The notes beneath the pieces are model-generated. The model saw only the letters and a program-made list of their open reading frames with translations, did no database searches and was not told where the DNA came from. From NCBI RefSeq assembly GCF_002723455.1, contig NZ_PDUS01000003.1, positions 245,828 to 309,827 of the forward strand: a stretch of DNA of 64,000 bases, in the 5' to 3' direction. The position numbers were made by a program, and so were the translations under genes. Positions within the stretch are counted from its first letter, which is position 1; the number at the start of each line of letters is the position of its first letter. This document shows, one piece after another, positions 37,529 to 45,161 of the stretch. The stretch comes from Pseudoalteromonas sp. 3D05 (GTDB lineage: Bacteria > Pseudomonadota > Gammaproteobacteria > Enterobacterales > Alteromonadaceae).

Positions 37529-38497
37529 ATGCGTAGACTACCCCCAGTATTACTTGAAGACGGTTGCCCAAGAGATTTAATCTCGTTAATAAGAACGATT
37601 TTAGCTGCGTGCAAAGAGATTTCGTTCCGTGTAGGTCAAGGTGCATTATCGGGCGTACTTGGTTCAACACTGGATGAGAACATTCAAGGTGAAACACAAA
37701 AGAAACTTGATGTGTTAACCAACCAGTTATTAAAAGATATTTTGCTGGAATCAGGCTACGTTAAAGCGATTGCGTCAGAAGAAGAAGACTACACCGTAGC
37801 AGGCAACCCAGATGCAAGCTATATCGTGGCATTTGATCCATTAGATGGTTCATCAAATACTGACATCAACTCATTAGTCGGCACTATTTTCTCAATTATG
37901 CGAGCACCTGAAGGTTCGGATGCTGCAGATGAAAGCATTTTTATGCAACCGGGTAAAAACCAAGTGGCAGCGGGATATGTACTTTATGGCCCATCAACTG
38001 TGCTTGCATTAACAACGGGTAAAGGTACCCGCTTTTTCACGCTTGATAAAACACATGGTACGTTTTTATTAACTGAAGACTTTGCTAAAGTACCTGAAGA
38101 GACCAGCGAATACGCTATCAATGCATCAAATCAACGTCACTGGCAACCAGCGATGCAAAACTACATCAATGATTTGATGGCCGGTGAAACAGGCCCACGA
38201 GCGCGTAATTTCAACATGCGCTGGATTGCTGCTATGGTCGGTGACGTGCATCGAGTTTTATGCCGAGGTGGAATTTTTACCTACCCTACTGACACCAAAG
38301 ATCCTAACAAACCAAACAAACTACGCTTACTTTATGAAGCAAATCCAATGGCGATGTTAATAGAACAAGCTGGCGGTATTGCATCTACAGGTACTGAACG
38401 TATTATGGATATTCAACCTGACGCTATCCACCAACGCGTAGCTGTTATTTTAGGTTCTAAAAACGAAGTAGAAACCTGCTTAAACTACCACAAGTAA
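37529..38497 (+). CDS. fbp: Fructose-1,6-bisphosphatase class 1
   Basis: Fbp removes the 1-phosphate of fructose-1,6-bisphosphate, the key step of gluconeogenesis. The 322-residue protein has the class 1 motifs: metal-binding SEEEDY near residue 89, the [20 protein letters not shown] block near 111-130, and substrate-binding [14 protein letters not shown] and [20 protein letters not shown]. Length fits the family. AGGAAAA lies before ATG. An 11-bp palindrome ATGATTATCAT occurs 28 bp upstream (37491-37501), of unknown meaning. A bidirectional terminator follows. Confidence 0.97.
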   Translation: MRRLPPVLLEDGCPRDLISLIRTILAACKEISFRVGQGALSGVLGSTLDENIQGETQKKLDVLTNQLLKDILLESGYVKAIASEEEDYTVAGNPDASYIVAFDPLDGSSNTDINSLVGTIFSIMRAPEGSDAADESIFMQPGKNQVAAGYVLYGPSTVLALTTGKGTRFFTLDKTHGTFLLTEDFAKVPEETSEYAINASNQRHWQPAMQNYINDLMAGETGPRARNFNMRWIAAMVGDVHRVLCRGGIFTYPTDTKDPNKPNKLRLLYEANPMAMLIEQAGGIASTGTERIMDIQPDAIHQRVAVILGSKNEVETCLNYHK

Positions 38498-38522
38498 AAG
38501 CAGGCAGTTTTAGCTGAAAATA

Positions 38523-38554
38523 AAAGCCGCGCTTGTTAAATCAAACGCGGCTTT
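38523..38554. terminator. Bidirectional terminator after fbp
   Basis: AAAGCCGCG (38523-38531) pairs with CGCGGCTTT (38546-38554) around a 14-nt loop that can itself pair (TTG/CAA). It lies between convergent fbp and the 108-residue gene. Confidence 0.8.
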
Positions 38555-38586
38555 ACTTTATCGCTATGTGTTCTAAAAGCTAACGG

Positions 38587-38913
38587 CTAGCATTTTAATA
38601 ACTCAACCAACTTCGCCACTTTATCATTATCTAGCTCGCCCATTTGCTCGCTGTTACTCAGTGCATATATCACACCTTCCACTGCGCTGTAGTCGATGTC
38701 AGTTCGTGCTTCAATTACATTCGCCCACAACTCAAGGTCATCTAAGTCGATTTCGCCAGCAAGGCAGCGTTTAAGTACATCAATGACGTTTTCGAGCGTT
38801 AAAGTGTAGCATAAAATAGGTTCAACTTCGTTCGTTGAAACAATAATACCAATGGCTTGGTCCTTATTTTTACCTAGGGTGGCAAATTCTGCTAACGCTT
38901 GTGCTCTGTTCAT
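38587..38913 (-). CDS. Small acidic uncharacterised protein
   Basis: The 108-residue acidic, largely helical product begins MNRAQALAEFATLGKNKDQA and contains CLAGEIDLDDLELWANVIEARTD cut by acidic turns, ending LVELLKC. No signal peptide or metal motif is seen. The size, acidity and helix content resemble small immunity-type proteins, but no toxin gene is beside it and I do not claim that function. It is divergent from the CWC/DUF5522 gene (52 bp between starts). Confidence 0.7.
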   Translation of the reverse strand: MNRAQALAEFATLGKNKDQAIGIIVSTNEVEPILCYTLTLENVIDVLKRCLAGEIDLDDLELWANVIEARTDIDYSAVEGVIYALSNSEQMGELDNDKVAKLVELLKC

Positions 38914-38965
38914 GTGTGTTTATCTGTTATTCTAATAATGATTTTAAAAACTGAATGAATATTAA

Positions 38966-39319
38966 ATGACAACTTTAGCCTGTTCACAATGTCAAACAAC
39001 GCTTACATGTAATGTTGATAACATCAACGCCTGTTGGTGCAATGAACTCCCAGCTATTTTACCGCTTAATGACTCAACCACCAGCTGTTTATGCAAAGAG
39101 TGTACGTTAGCTAAAATCAATCAGTTTTTAGCTACCTTGTACACGCAACCTTTAAAAGAACAACTGACTTTTGCTAAACGTTTCCATAGCAACGCAAACC
39201 TGATAGAAAATCTCGATTATGAAATGCAAAACGGCTACATGGTATTCAGTCGTTGGTTTTTCTTAAAGCGTGGAACCTGCTGTAAGAACAACTGCAAAAA
39301 CTGCCCTTACAAGCGTTAA
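38966..39319 (+). CDS. Cysteine-rich CWC and DUF5522-like protein
   Basis: The 117-residue protein has two Cys-rich parts: an N-terminal module (CSQCQTTLTC, CWCNEL, CLCKEC, residues 6-50), like the cysteine-rich CWC family, and a C-terminal tail FSRWFFLKRGTCCKNNCKNC ending PYKR, characteristic of DUF5522. Fourteen cysteines in a small cytoplasmic protein point to bound zinc or iron-sulfur. Function unknown. It converges with the sulfurtransferase gene, with 101 bp between them. Confidence 0.8.
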   Translation: MTTLACSQCQTTLTCNVDNINACWCNELPAILPLNDSTTSCLCKECTLAKINQFLATLYTQPLKEQLTFAKRFHSNANLIENLDYEMQNGYMVFSRWFFLKRGTCCKNNCKNCPYKR

Positions 39320-39420
39320 GCATAGCGACATGTTAAAAAACAAAAAATGTGCGAAAACCACTTAATCTATAAGCAGTCAATGAGTGTCGGCACTGTTTGT
39401 TTGCAATTAATTCATTATAA

Positions 39421-40266
39421 CTATGCGCGCTTAGGGCAAGGGCCGGTTTCGATGGGAAGTTCATCTCGTGCGCCCCACTCACTCCACGAACCGTCATAAA
39501 CGTGTAAACCTTGATAACCACATTCCTCAGCAAACAAGGCTAATATGCATGCGGTTACCCCAGAACCACAACTAAACTGCAGCTGAGTTTGTTGATCAAC
39601 AACCGTAGCGAAGGCCGCTTTAATTTGCTCAATTGATTTAGCTTCGCCTTTATCAAGTAACTCAATAAAGGGCAATGAAAGGCTGTTTGGGATATGACCA
39701 CTGCGCATACCGGGTCTAGGCTCAGCCATCTCACCTGTATAGCGTTTATAACCTCGCGCATCAAGCAGTAGGACACTATCATCATCAATGCCATTAAACA
39801 CCGCAGCGGCATCTATGAAGTAGTCTGCCCTTGGTTTAGCAGTAAAGTTCCCTCTATGCTGGTTGTGGCTATATTCGACTTGAGTGAGATAGCCCAGAGA
39901 CTGCCATTTAGCTAAACCACCACTGAGCACTTTAACGTTATCAAACCCCATTGCTTTAAACATCCACCACCCGCGAGCAGAGCTAAACAACCCTTGGTCT
40001 TCATATATGACAACTAGCGAGTCGTTATCTACCCCCATCGATTGCATTTGCTCAGTGAACTGCTGAGGACTACACATAGTGTGCGACAAGCCACTGGATA
40101 AATCAGCGAGCTGCTTTTTAAAATCAAACCGCTGGGCATTTGGGAGTTTAGTATCTGGTTGGTATCGCCCTGGTTGCCCTGGGCGCACCATACCCGCATC
40201 AAAGATAACGAGTTTTGAATCGTTTATGTGTTCGTTCAACCACTGGCATGTGACAATGTTGTTCAT
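39421..40266 (-). CDS. sseA: 3-mercaptopyruvate/thiosulfate sulfurtransferase
   Basis: This 281-residue protein has two rhodanese domains: an inactive N-terminal one (VTCQWLNEHINDSKLVIFDA, FSSARGWWMFKAMGFDNVKV) and the active C-terminal one with the loop CGSGVTA, the form typical of mercaptopyruvate sulfurtransferases (thiosulfate enzymes usually have CRKGVT). It moves a sulfane sulfur to cyanide or thiols. The start at 40266 matches the family N-terminus, which means the first 68 bp overlap the 3' end of the upstream KpsS-like gene in another frame. Confidence 0.9.
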   Translation of the reverse strand: MNNIVTCQWLNEHINDSKLVIFDAGMVRPGQPGRYQPDTKLPNAQRFDFKKQLADLSSGLSHTMCSPQQFTEQMQSMGVDNDSLVVIYEDQGLFSSARGWWMFKAMGFDNVKVLSGGLAKWQSLGYLTQVEYSHNQHRGNFTAKPRADYFIDAAAVFNGIDDDSVLLLDARGYKRYTGEMAEPRPGMRSGHIPNSLSLPFIELLDKGEAKSIEQIKAAFATVVDQQTQLQFSCGSGVTACILALFAEECGYQGLHVYDGSWSEWGARDELPIETGPCPKRA

Positions 40267-41434
40267 TGTGTTCCTTTACTTCATTTACTTGCTGAGAAAA
40301 CGCATCAAGGCCGAGCAAACGTTTCTCAACAGCTTCAACATGATCTTTAGAGCAATCTTGCCACCTTCCTTGAACAGAGTAAACATGCTTTAAATAGCTA
40401 AAAAACGTATCTTTTAAATGTGAATCGACTTGCCAACCATGCATTACTTGCAAAAGCTGACTACGCAGCGCGATTTCATTTGGTGCATGTAACACCAAAC
40501 CATCAATGTTATAACATGCCTGCCCAAGGGTGATAACACGCTGCCCAATTAACAGCGCCTCAATACCAACGGTTGAATTTACTGTTACAACTGCTTGTGC
40601 ATTTTCGATTAAATCAGCGGTGACATTACCATTTGCAAATAGTGCTTGGGGATGCTTTTTGTATAGATGAGGATAATGTTTATGCCACGATGGATGCTCC
40701 TTAAAAACAACTTTTAATTGCGGGTCATTCAATTCCTCCACAGCCTCCATCACCTTATCATAAAGTGCTTCCATAGAATGTACCCAGGGCGAATAGCTCG
40801 CAATCTGTGTATCATGGGGCACTTGAAATGGCACAAAAATAAAGCGTGCTGGCAGTTTGCTCTGCACAAACTTTTTGCGCTTTTTATGATTTGCTCTAGG
40901 CGTTAGCTTTGGGATATGTACATTGAAATGCTCAGGAAGCTCAAAATTTTCATAAAACTCGCGTTCACGCTTTACTGACGATGCAAAATTTACACCTTTA
41001 GGGTCTAAGCAACTCGTATTAGGCAGCAACCCATTCTCATAATAAAACACATTTATGCCTAGCCTTTTAGCTGCCTTTACAACCGTTACATTCGGCAATT
41101 TATTGCCATTCCAAATAACTAAATGAGTCGCTTTTTGTTGTTCAAATAAAGCTAAGTATTTGGCATAGCGGCAGCACTCAATGATATTCAGGAAAAATGC
41201 ATAAAGCACAGTAAATATATGACTGTTCCACATACTGTTTTTGGCTTGCTTACGTTTTATCTGAGTAGCAATAATATCGTCAAAAGAAGTATTAAGTGCT
41301 TGAGGTATGTATTTTAAAGCGCCAAGCATTGGCTTACCAAAGATATGTATGCTGGCACTAACGTTAAGCTGAGAAATTAGTTTTTTATAATAACGGGCGT
41401 GTACATTACGACGGGATACAAATAGAAAGTGCAT
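40199..41434 (-). CDS. Capsule polysaccharide synthesis (KpsS/LipB-like) protein
   Basis: The 411-residue product resembles the capsule-synthesis family that includes KpsS/KpsC Kdo-transferases. Typical blocks are FYYENGLLPNTSCLDPKGVN near residues 130-150, RFIFVPFQVPHDTQI near 190-205, VVFKEHPSWHKHYPHLYKKH near 250-270, and VVTVNSTVGIEALLIGQRVI near 293-312. The basic C-terminal 30 residues overlap the sulfurtransferase start. No kps export genes, polymerase or wzx/wzy lie nearby, so the acceptor is unknown; two glycerophosphotransferase-like genes lie upstream. Confidence 0.85.
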   Translation of the reverse strand: MHFLFVSRRNVHARYYKKLISQLNVSASIHIFGKPMLGALKYIPQALNTSFDDIIATQIKRKQAKNSMWNSHIFTVLYAFFLNIIECCRYAKYLALFEQQKATHLVIWNGNKLPNVTVVKAAKRLGINVFYYENGLLPNTSCLDPKGVNFASSVKREREFYENFELPEHFNVHIPKLTPRANHKKRKKFVQSKLPARFIFVPFQVPHDTQIASYSPWVHSMEALYDKVMEAVEELNDPQLKVVFKEHPSWHKHYPHLYKKHPQALFANGNVTADLIENAQAVVTVNSTVGIEALLIGQRVITLGQACYNIDGLVLHAPNEIALRSQLLQVMHGWQVDSHLKDTFFSYLKHVYSVQGRWQDCSKDHVEAVEKRLLGLDAFSQQVNEVKEHNEQHCHMPVVERTHKRFKTRYL

Positions 41435-41441
41435 AATGGGC

Positions 41442-41469
41442 TTATACCAATATTTATAGGTTGGTATAA
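41442..41469 (-). promoter_or_regulatory. Inverted repeat in leader of KpsS-like gene
   Basis: TTATACCAA (41442-41450) and TTGGTATAA (41461-41469) are perfect 9-bp arms around a 10-bp loop, immediately upstream of the KpsS-like start on the minus strand. If transcribed it would be a 5' leader hairpin; otherwise it could be an operator. Confidence 0.4.
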
Positions 41470-41651
41470 ATATTAAGTCGCCTATATGACTTAACCATGA
41501 CCAATTTATGGCAGTTTTATTCTATTGTTGGCTACTTTGATTAATTTATTTTACTGTCATAAAACGGTATTATAGATTTGACTGTGATATACGGAGTGTT
41601 TCCTCTTCACCACTTACCCATTTTCCATTTTAAGCCTTAAAGTGATGCTTC

Positions 41652-42668
41652 ATGCCTAAACATTATTTATTTTACGTTGAACAACCCTACAGCTTTGCAA
41701 TATTGCGTCCAATCCAAGATGCAATCATAGAAAATGGCGACAAAGTCTGCTGGTTTATAACAAAGCGAAGTGGGATTACTGAAAGGTTATTACCTACAGA
41801 ACAACAACTGCATAGTGTTGAAGAAGTGAAGCAGTTTAATCCTCGTGCCGTATTTGTACCTGGTAATGTGGTTCCTGACTTTTTCCCTGGAGCCAAAGTA
41901 CAAGTGTTTCATGGCTTAGAGTATAAAAAGAAAGGGCACTTTGGTATTCGTGGCTTTTTTGATTTGTACTGTACTCATGGCCCTTTGACAACAGAACCAT
42001 TTAATTTGTTGGCTCAGAAACATCATCACTTTAAAGTTACTGAAACCGGCTGGCCTAAGTTAGATCCATTCTTTAACTATGACAAACCAAACAATTTAGA
42101 ACCTGTGGTTTTATACGCACCGACGTTTTCACCCAACCTAACATCTTTGGAAGCCTTGTTTGAGCAAATAAAGTTACTTGCAAATACGGGGGAGTACTTT
42201 GTTAAGTTAAAATTTCATCCAAAAACAAAACCTGAATGGCAAATGCTTTACCAGCAATTAGAGAGTCTAGAACATTTTGAAATAAGCCAAAGCGATAATT
42301 TAATCCCGCTAATTCAACAGGCTGATATTGTTATTTCTGACACGTCTAGCGCTGTAGATGAATCTTTACTCATTGGCAAACCCGTGGTGACCTTTAACAA
42401 TAGTCAGCCACAAAACGCTTTGATTAACATCACTGAACCTGAACAATTAAACGGTGCGATACTCCAAGCGCTAAACTTGAGCGAACAGCAACAAAAAAAC
42501 ATTGCCGATTATATTGCACAAGTTCATCCATACACTGACGGTAAAAGCGCACAACGCGTTTTAGCAGCAACCGAAGAAGTAATCAACGCAGGGCTGTTAC
42601 CTAAACCACTAAACCTATTACGTCGTTATAAAATTCGTAAAGCACTTAACTATATGAAGTTATCTTAA
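41652..42668 (+). CDS. CDP-glycerol glycerophosphotransferase-family protein
   Basis: The 338-residue product looks like the PF04464 family of teichoic-acid-type polymer transferases. Blocks include FHGLEYKKKGHFGIRGFFDL near 90-110, ETGWPKLDPFF near 135, VVLYAPTFSPNLTS near 150-165, LKFHPKTKPEWQM near 190, and ADIVISDTSSAVDESLLIGK near 230-250. Such enzymes use CDP-glycerol or related CDP-polyols to extend a surface glycan. No CDP-glycerol synthase gene is visible here, so the donor is uncertain. It is divergent from the KpsS-like gene. Confidence 0.85.
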   Translation: MPKHYLFYVEQPYSFAILRPIQDAIIENGDKVCWFITKRSGITERLLPTEQQLHSVEEVKQFNPRAVFVPGNVVPDFFPGAKVQVFHGLEYKKKGHFGIRGFFDLYCTHGPLTTEPFNLLAQKHHHFKVTETGWPKLDPFFNYDKPNNLEPVVLYAPTFSPNLTSLEALFEQIKLLANTGEYFVKLKFHPKTKPEWQMLYQQLESLEHFEISQSDNLIPLIQQADIVISDTSSAVDESLLIGKPVVTFNNSQPQNALINITEPEQLNGAILQALNLSEQQQKNIADYIAQVHPYTDGKSAQRVLAATEEVINAGLLPKPLNLLRRYKIRKALNYMKLS

Positions 42669-42751
42669 AATCAATGGATAATTTTCTCCCAAGGCGAGTA
42701 ATCATTAGAGAAGACATCGCCGTGCCACGTTAAACATTGGTTAAGGGCGCA

Positions 42752-43819
42752 CTAAATATGCTTTTCTAGATAATCCACAATACGCTTGGTTGATAAGCCA
42801 TCTGTCCTGCCCGCAAGCTGCTTTATTAAAGCGGCTTTGTTTTGTTTAAATGTATCACTCTCCAGAACCGCTTGTTCGATTTTTTCCGCTAGCTGATTAT
42901 AATGTCTCGCAGGGTGACAAATTTGATTAAAATAATGAATGTCATCATCTAATCGCTCTTTCAAACGAAACGAAAAAATCCCACGGTAGCTCCATCTCAA
43001 TTTGTAAAAATCACACCAAATAACAGGCTTTTTTAAGGCTGCAAATTCAAAAATTGCCGATGAGGCATCAGAAAGCATAATGTCCGAAATAGCTAAAAAT
43101 GGAGTTAAGTCAAATTGATTTGTATCAGCAACAAATACATTATTACTTTGCTGCCAGCGTGCTAATTTAATACGTTGCTTTTTATAACGAAGCTTTGTTA
43201 GGGAGAAAAAATGAGGCTTTATAATAATGTTGTATGCAGAAAAGTCTTCTGCAAATGCGTCACTCATACACTCTATTGAGCTAGGATAAAATGTCGGTGC
43301 ATACAATAAAGTCGGCTTTTTAGGATCAAGACCTAATGACGTCAATTGAATTTTTTCAACAGAGTGATCAAATAGCGGGTCTAATTTAGCATACCCTGAG
43401 TCAACAAAGTTACCCTTTGGATAGAGCGCTTCAAGGCGTTTTTTTCTGTGCTCTCCCTCAACAAAACGCACGGTCATACCTGTATTAGATACATCGTAAT
43501 AGCATTGCTTTGGCCCAATACCATGCTGCATCATGGCCGTTTTCTTGTTCAATGCTTCGCTTTGTGCGAATGCATTACCAAATATAACCCAATCAGCATG
43601 ACACGTTTGATAAAAATCAAACGCTTCTCCTGTATTGGCTAACCACACTGCTTCGATCTGGTTATCTGTTATAAATTGCTCACAAATAGCGATAAGCTCA
43701 GTGTCTTGAGACTTATAAAAAACCAACACGCACTGGTGGCCTTTTCCAGTTAGTTTTTTTATAACAGGTAAATATTGGGGGATATAATAAATGTGCTGAA
43801 CATCAAAATAAGCAAACAT
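42752..43819 (-). CDS. CDP-glycerol glycerophosphotransferase-family protein
   Basis: A second member of the same family, 355 residues. It has MMQHGIGPKQCYYDVSNTGM near residues 95-115, SGYAKLDPLF near 142, TLLYAPTFYPSSIECMSDAF near 170-190, IIIKPHFFSLTKLRYKK near 200, and ISDIMLSDASSAIFEFAALK near 245-265. It is distinct from, and converges with, the upstream-coded relative, with 83 bp between ends. Together with the KpsS-like gene it may complete or modify a surface polymer; partner genes would have to lie elsewhere. Confidence 0.85.
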   Translation of the reverse strand: MFAYFDVQHIYYIPQYLPVIKKLTGKGHQCVLVFYKSQDTELIAICEQFITDNQIEAVWLANTGEAFDFYQTCHADWVIFGNAFAQSEALNKKTAMMQHGIGPKQCYYDVSNTGMTVRFVEGEHRKKRLEALYPKGNFVDSGYAKLDPLFDHSVEKIQLTSLGLDPKKPTLLYAPTFYPSSIECMSDAFAEDFSAYNIIIKPHFFSLTKLRYKKQRIKLARWQQSNNVFVADTNQFDLTPFLAISDIMLSDASSAIFEFAALKKPVIWCDFYKLRWSYRGIFSFRLKERLDDDIHYFNQICHPARHYNQLAEKIEQAVLESDTFKQNKAALIKQLAGRTDGLSTKRIVDYLEKHI

Positions 43820-43911
43820 ATTTTACATTTAATTAACGATAACAAAGACCATTGTACATAAATTAATGCACTTTTTCAGCCATAACTATGAAATATAGGA
43901 GCTATTTTTGA

Positions 43912-44328
43912 TTAAATACGAATAATCTCTGGTCGTAATGGTGCCATTTTGGCTAATATTTTATTCTGTATAGTATGGCTAATATTTTGCTCCTCCATGG
44001 CACTTATCAATAAATCAACTACACGATTAAAATCAGCCTCCGTAATATTCATACCAGTGTGAATAGCAACCATACTATCACCTGTGTACTCACAGGGGCC
44101 ATCAGTTAAAGCACATAAATGGTTGATAAAGCCATTACGAAAATGAGCAACGTTTGCATCCCTAAAGTAGGCTAAGACTTTGTCATCATTACCAATTTGG
44201 TTAATAAAACTATCGGTTAAACGCTCAATGCCCTCATGGCCATTAAGTTGTTGATAAAGTGTTGTATTGGGAGCTGATTTACACGCAGTTAGCAATACGA
44301 CAAATAAAACACATACTGTTATTTTCAT
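43912..44328 (-). CDS. Lipoprotein group 1 truncated haemoglobin
   Basis: From ATG 44328 the protein is 138 residues with a lipoprotein signal (MKITVCVLFVVLLTACKS; lipobox LTAC). The rest is a group 1 truncated haemoglobin: LYQQLNGHEGIERLTDSFIN, VLAYFRDANVAHFRNGFINH, CEYTGDSMVAIHTGMNITEA, with the His of AIHTGM the probable proximal haem ligand. The position usually held by Tyr B10 (FY) appears to be Ile (SFIN), which would alter oxygen/NO chemistry. The ATG shares one base with the stop of the DUF3034 gene, so translation is coupled. It is the last gene of the four-gene operon and faces the periplasm as a lipoprotein. Confidence 0.88.
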   Translation of the reverse strand: MKITVCVLFVVLLTACKSAPNTTLYQQLNGHEGIERLTDSFINQIGNDDKVLAYFRDANVAHFRNGFINHLCALTDGPCEYTGDSMVAIHTGMNITEADFNRVVDLLISAMEEQNISHTIQNKILAKMAPLRPEIIRI

Positions 44329-45161
44329 TACCAATACCCTGTTACTGATAGATACCATCCGGTTTGATCTTTAGCCCCAGCAATACTGCCTAGGTCAAGC
44401 CAAGCAGCTGTTATACTTACATATTTATTTGGCATCCAAGCTACAAATATATCCTGCCAATTTTGTTCACCTAACCCTAGATTGTTACTTTTTTGACGAT
44501 ACTCCACGCCCAAAGCAATTTCGCGGCTAAGAAAAATAGCGGTGCTACCTTCAAACAGCAACTCTTTACTCGCATTCTCACCACCAAAGCCAAGTAAACC
44601 TAGCTGATTAGCATCGCTGTAGCGAGTAGTTAAGTTCCAAAATACGTTATACCCTGCTAAAGCACCTAAATGTAATTTGCTAGCAGCTAAGTAAATATCT
44701 GTTCCGCTCGTTTCTTGCGCGCCCACAAGCGTGGCAACAGTTCCATCGTCAAGCGACTTGTGCTGTGCCCCTAGGCTTAACTGCGGCCATGAACTGTAAA
44801 CTATATCACCATACAATCGTACCTTTGCTGCAGTAATCGATTGCTCTATGGTGGTGTTTAGTGCTGGCACTTCAAAACGTTGCTGCGCATAACTTAATTC
44901 AACACGATCCAATACATTTACTTGTGCGCCACAGACATCTAGAGAGTAATCGCTGACATCAGCTCGGCTGCAAAAACCATTTACAGCAAATTCTTCATCG
45001 CTAGCATAACCCGCAAGCTGTGCCCAAGGAACAAGCCCACCACCAGCGCTCCCCTCTACTTGCGAGACACCGGGCGTACCCAATAACTTGCCTTGACCTG
45101 CAAAAGAATCTAATGAATAAAATACAATAAGCAATGCGAAAAAAGTGTTATGCCAATTCAT
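44328..45161 (-). CDS. DUF3034 family envelope protein
   Basis: From ATG 45161 the protein is 277 residues with a signal peptide (MNWHNTFFALLIVFYSLDSFAG). The mature part LLGTPGVSQVEGSAGGGLVP, then WAQLAGYASDEEFAVNGFCS and NVLDRVELSYAQQRFEVPAL, matches DUF3034. Alternating strand pattern and an aromatic terminus (YLSVTGYW) suggest an outer-membrane barrel. The start lies inside the end of the GGDEF-EAL gene (14-nt overlap), and the stop overlaps the haemoglobin ATG by one base. Function unknown; possibly a porin for the signal of the operon. Confidence 0.85.
   Translation of the reverse strand: MNWHNTFFALLIVFYSLDSFAGQGKLLGTPGVSQVEGSAGGGLVPWAQLAGYASDEEFAVNGFCSRADVSDYSLDVCGAQVNVLDRVELSYAQQRFEVPALNTTIEQSITAAKVRLYGDIVYSSWPQLSLGAQHKSLDDGTVATLVGAQETSGTDIYLAASKLHLGALAGYNVFWNLTTRYSDANQLGLLGFGGENASKELLFEGSTAIFLSREIALGVEYRQKSNNLGLGEQNWQDIFVAWMPNKYVSITAAWLDLGSIAGAKDQTGWYLSVTGYW

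Noticed and set aside
38587..38913. Immunity protein of a toxin pair
   Set aside because: Only size and acidity suggest it; no toxin-like gene is adjacent.
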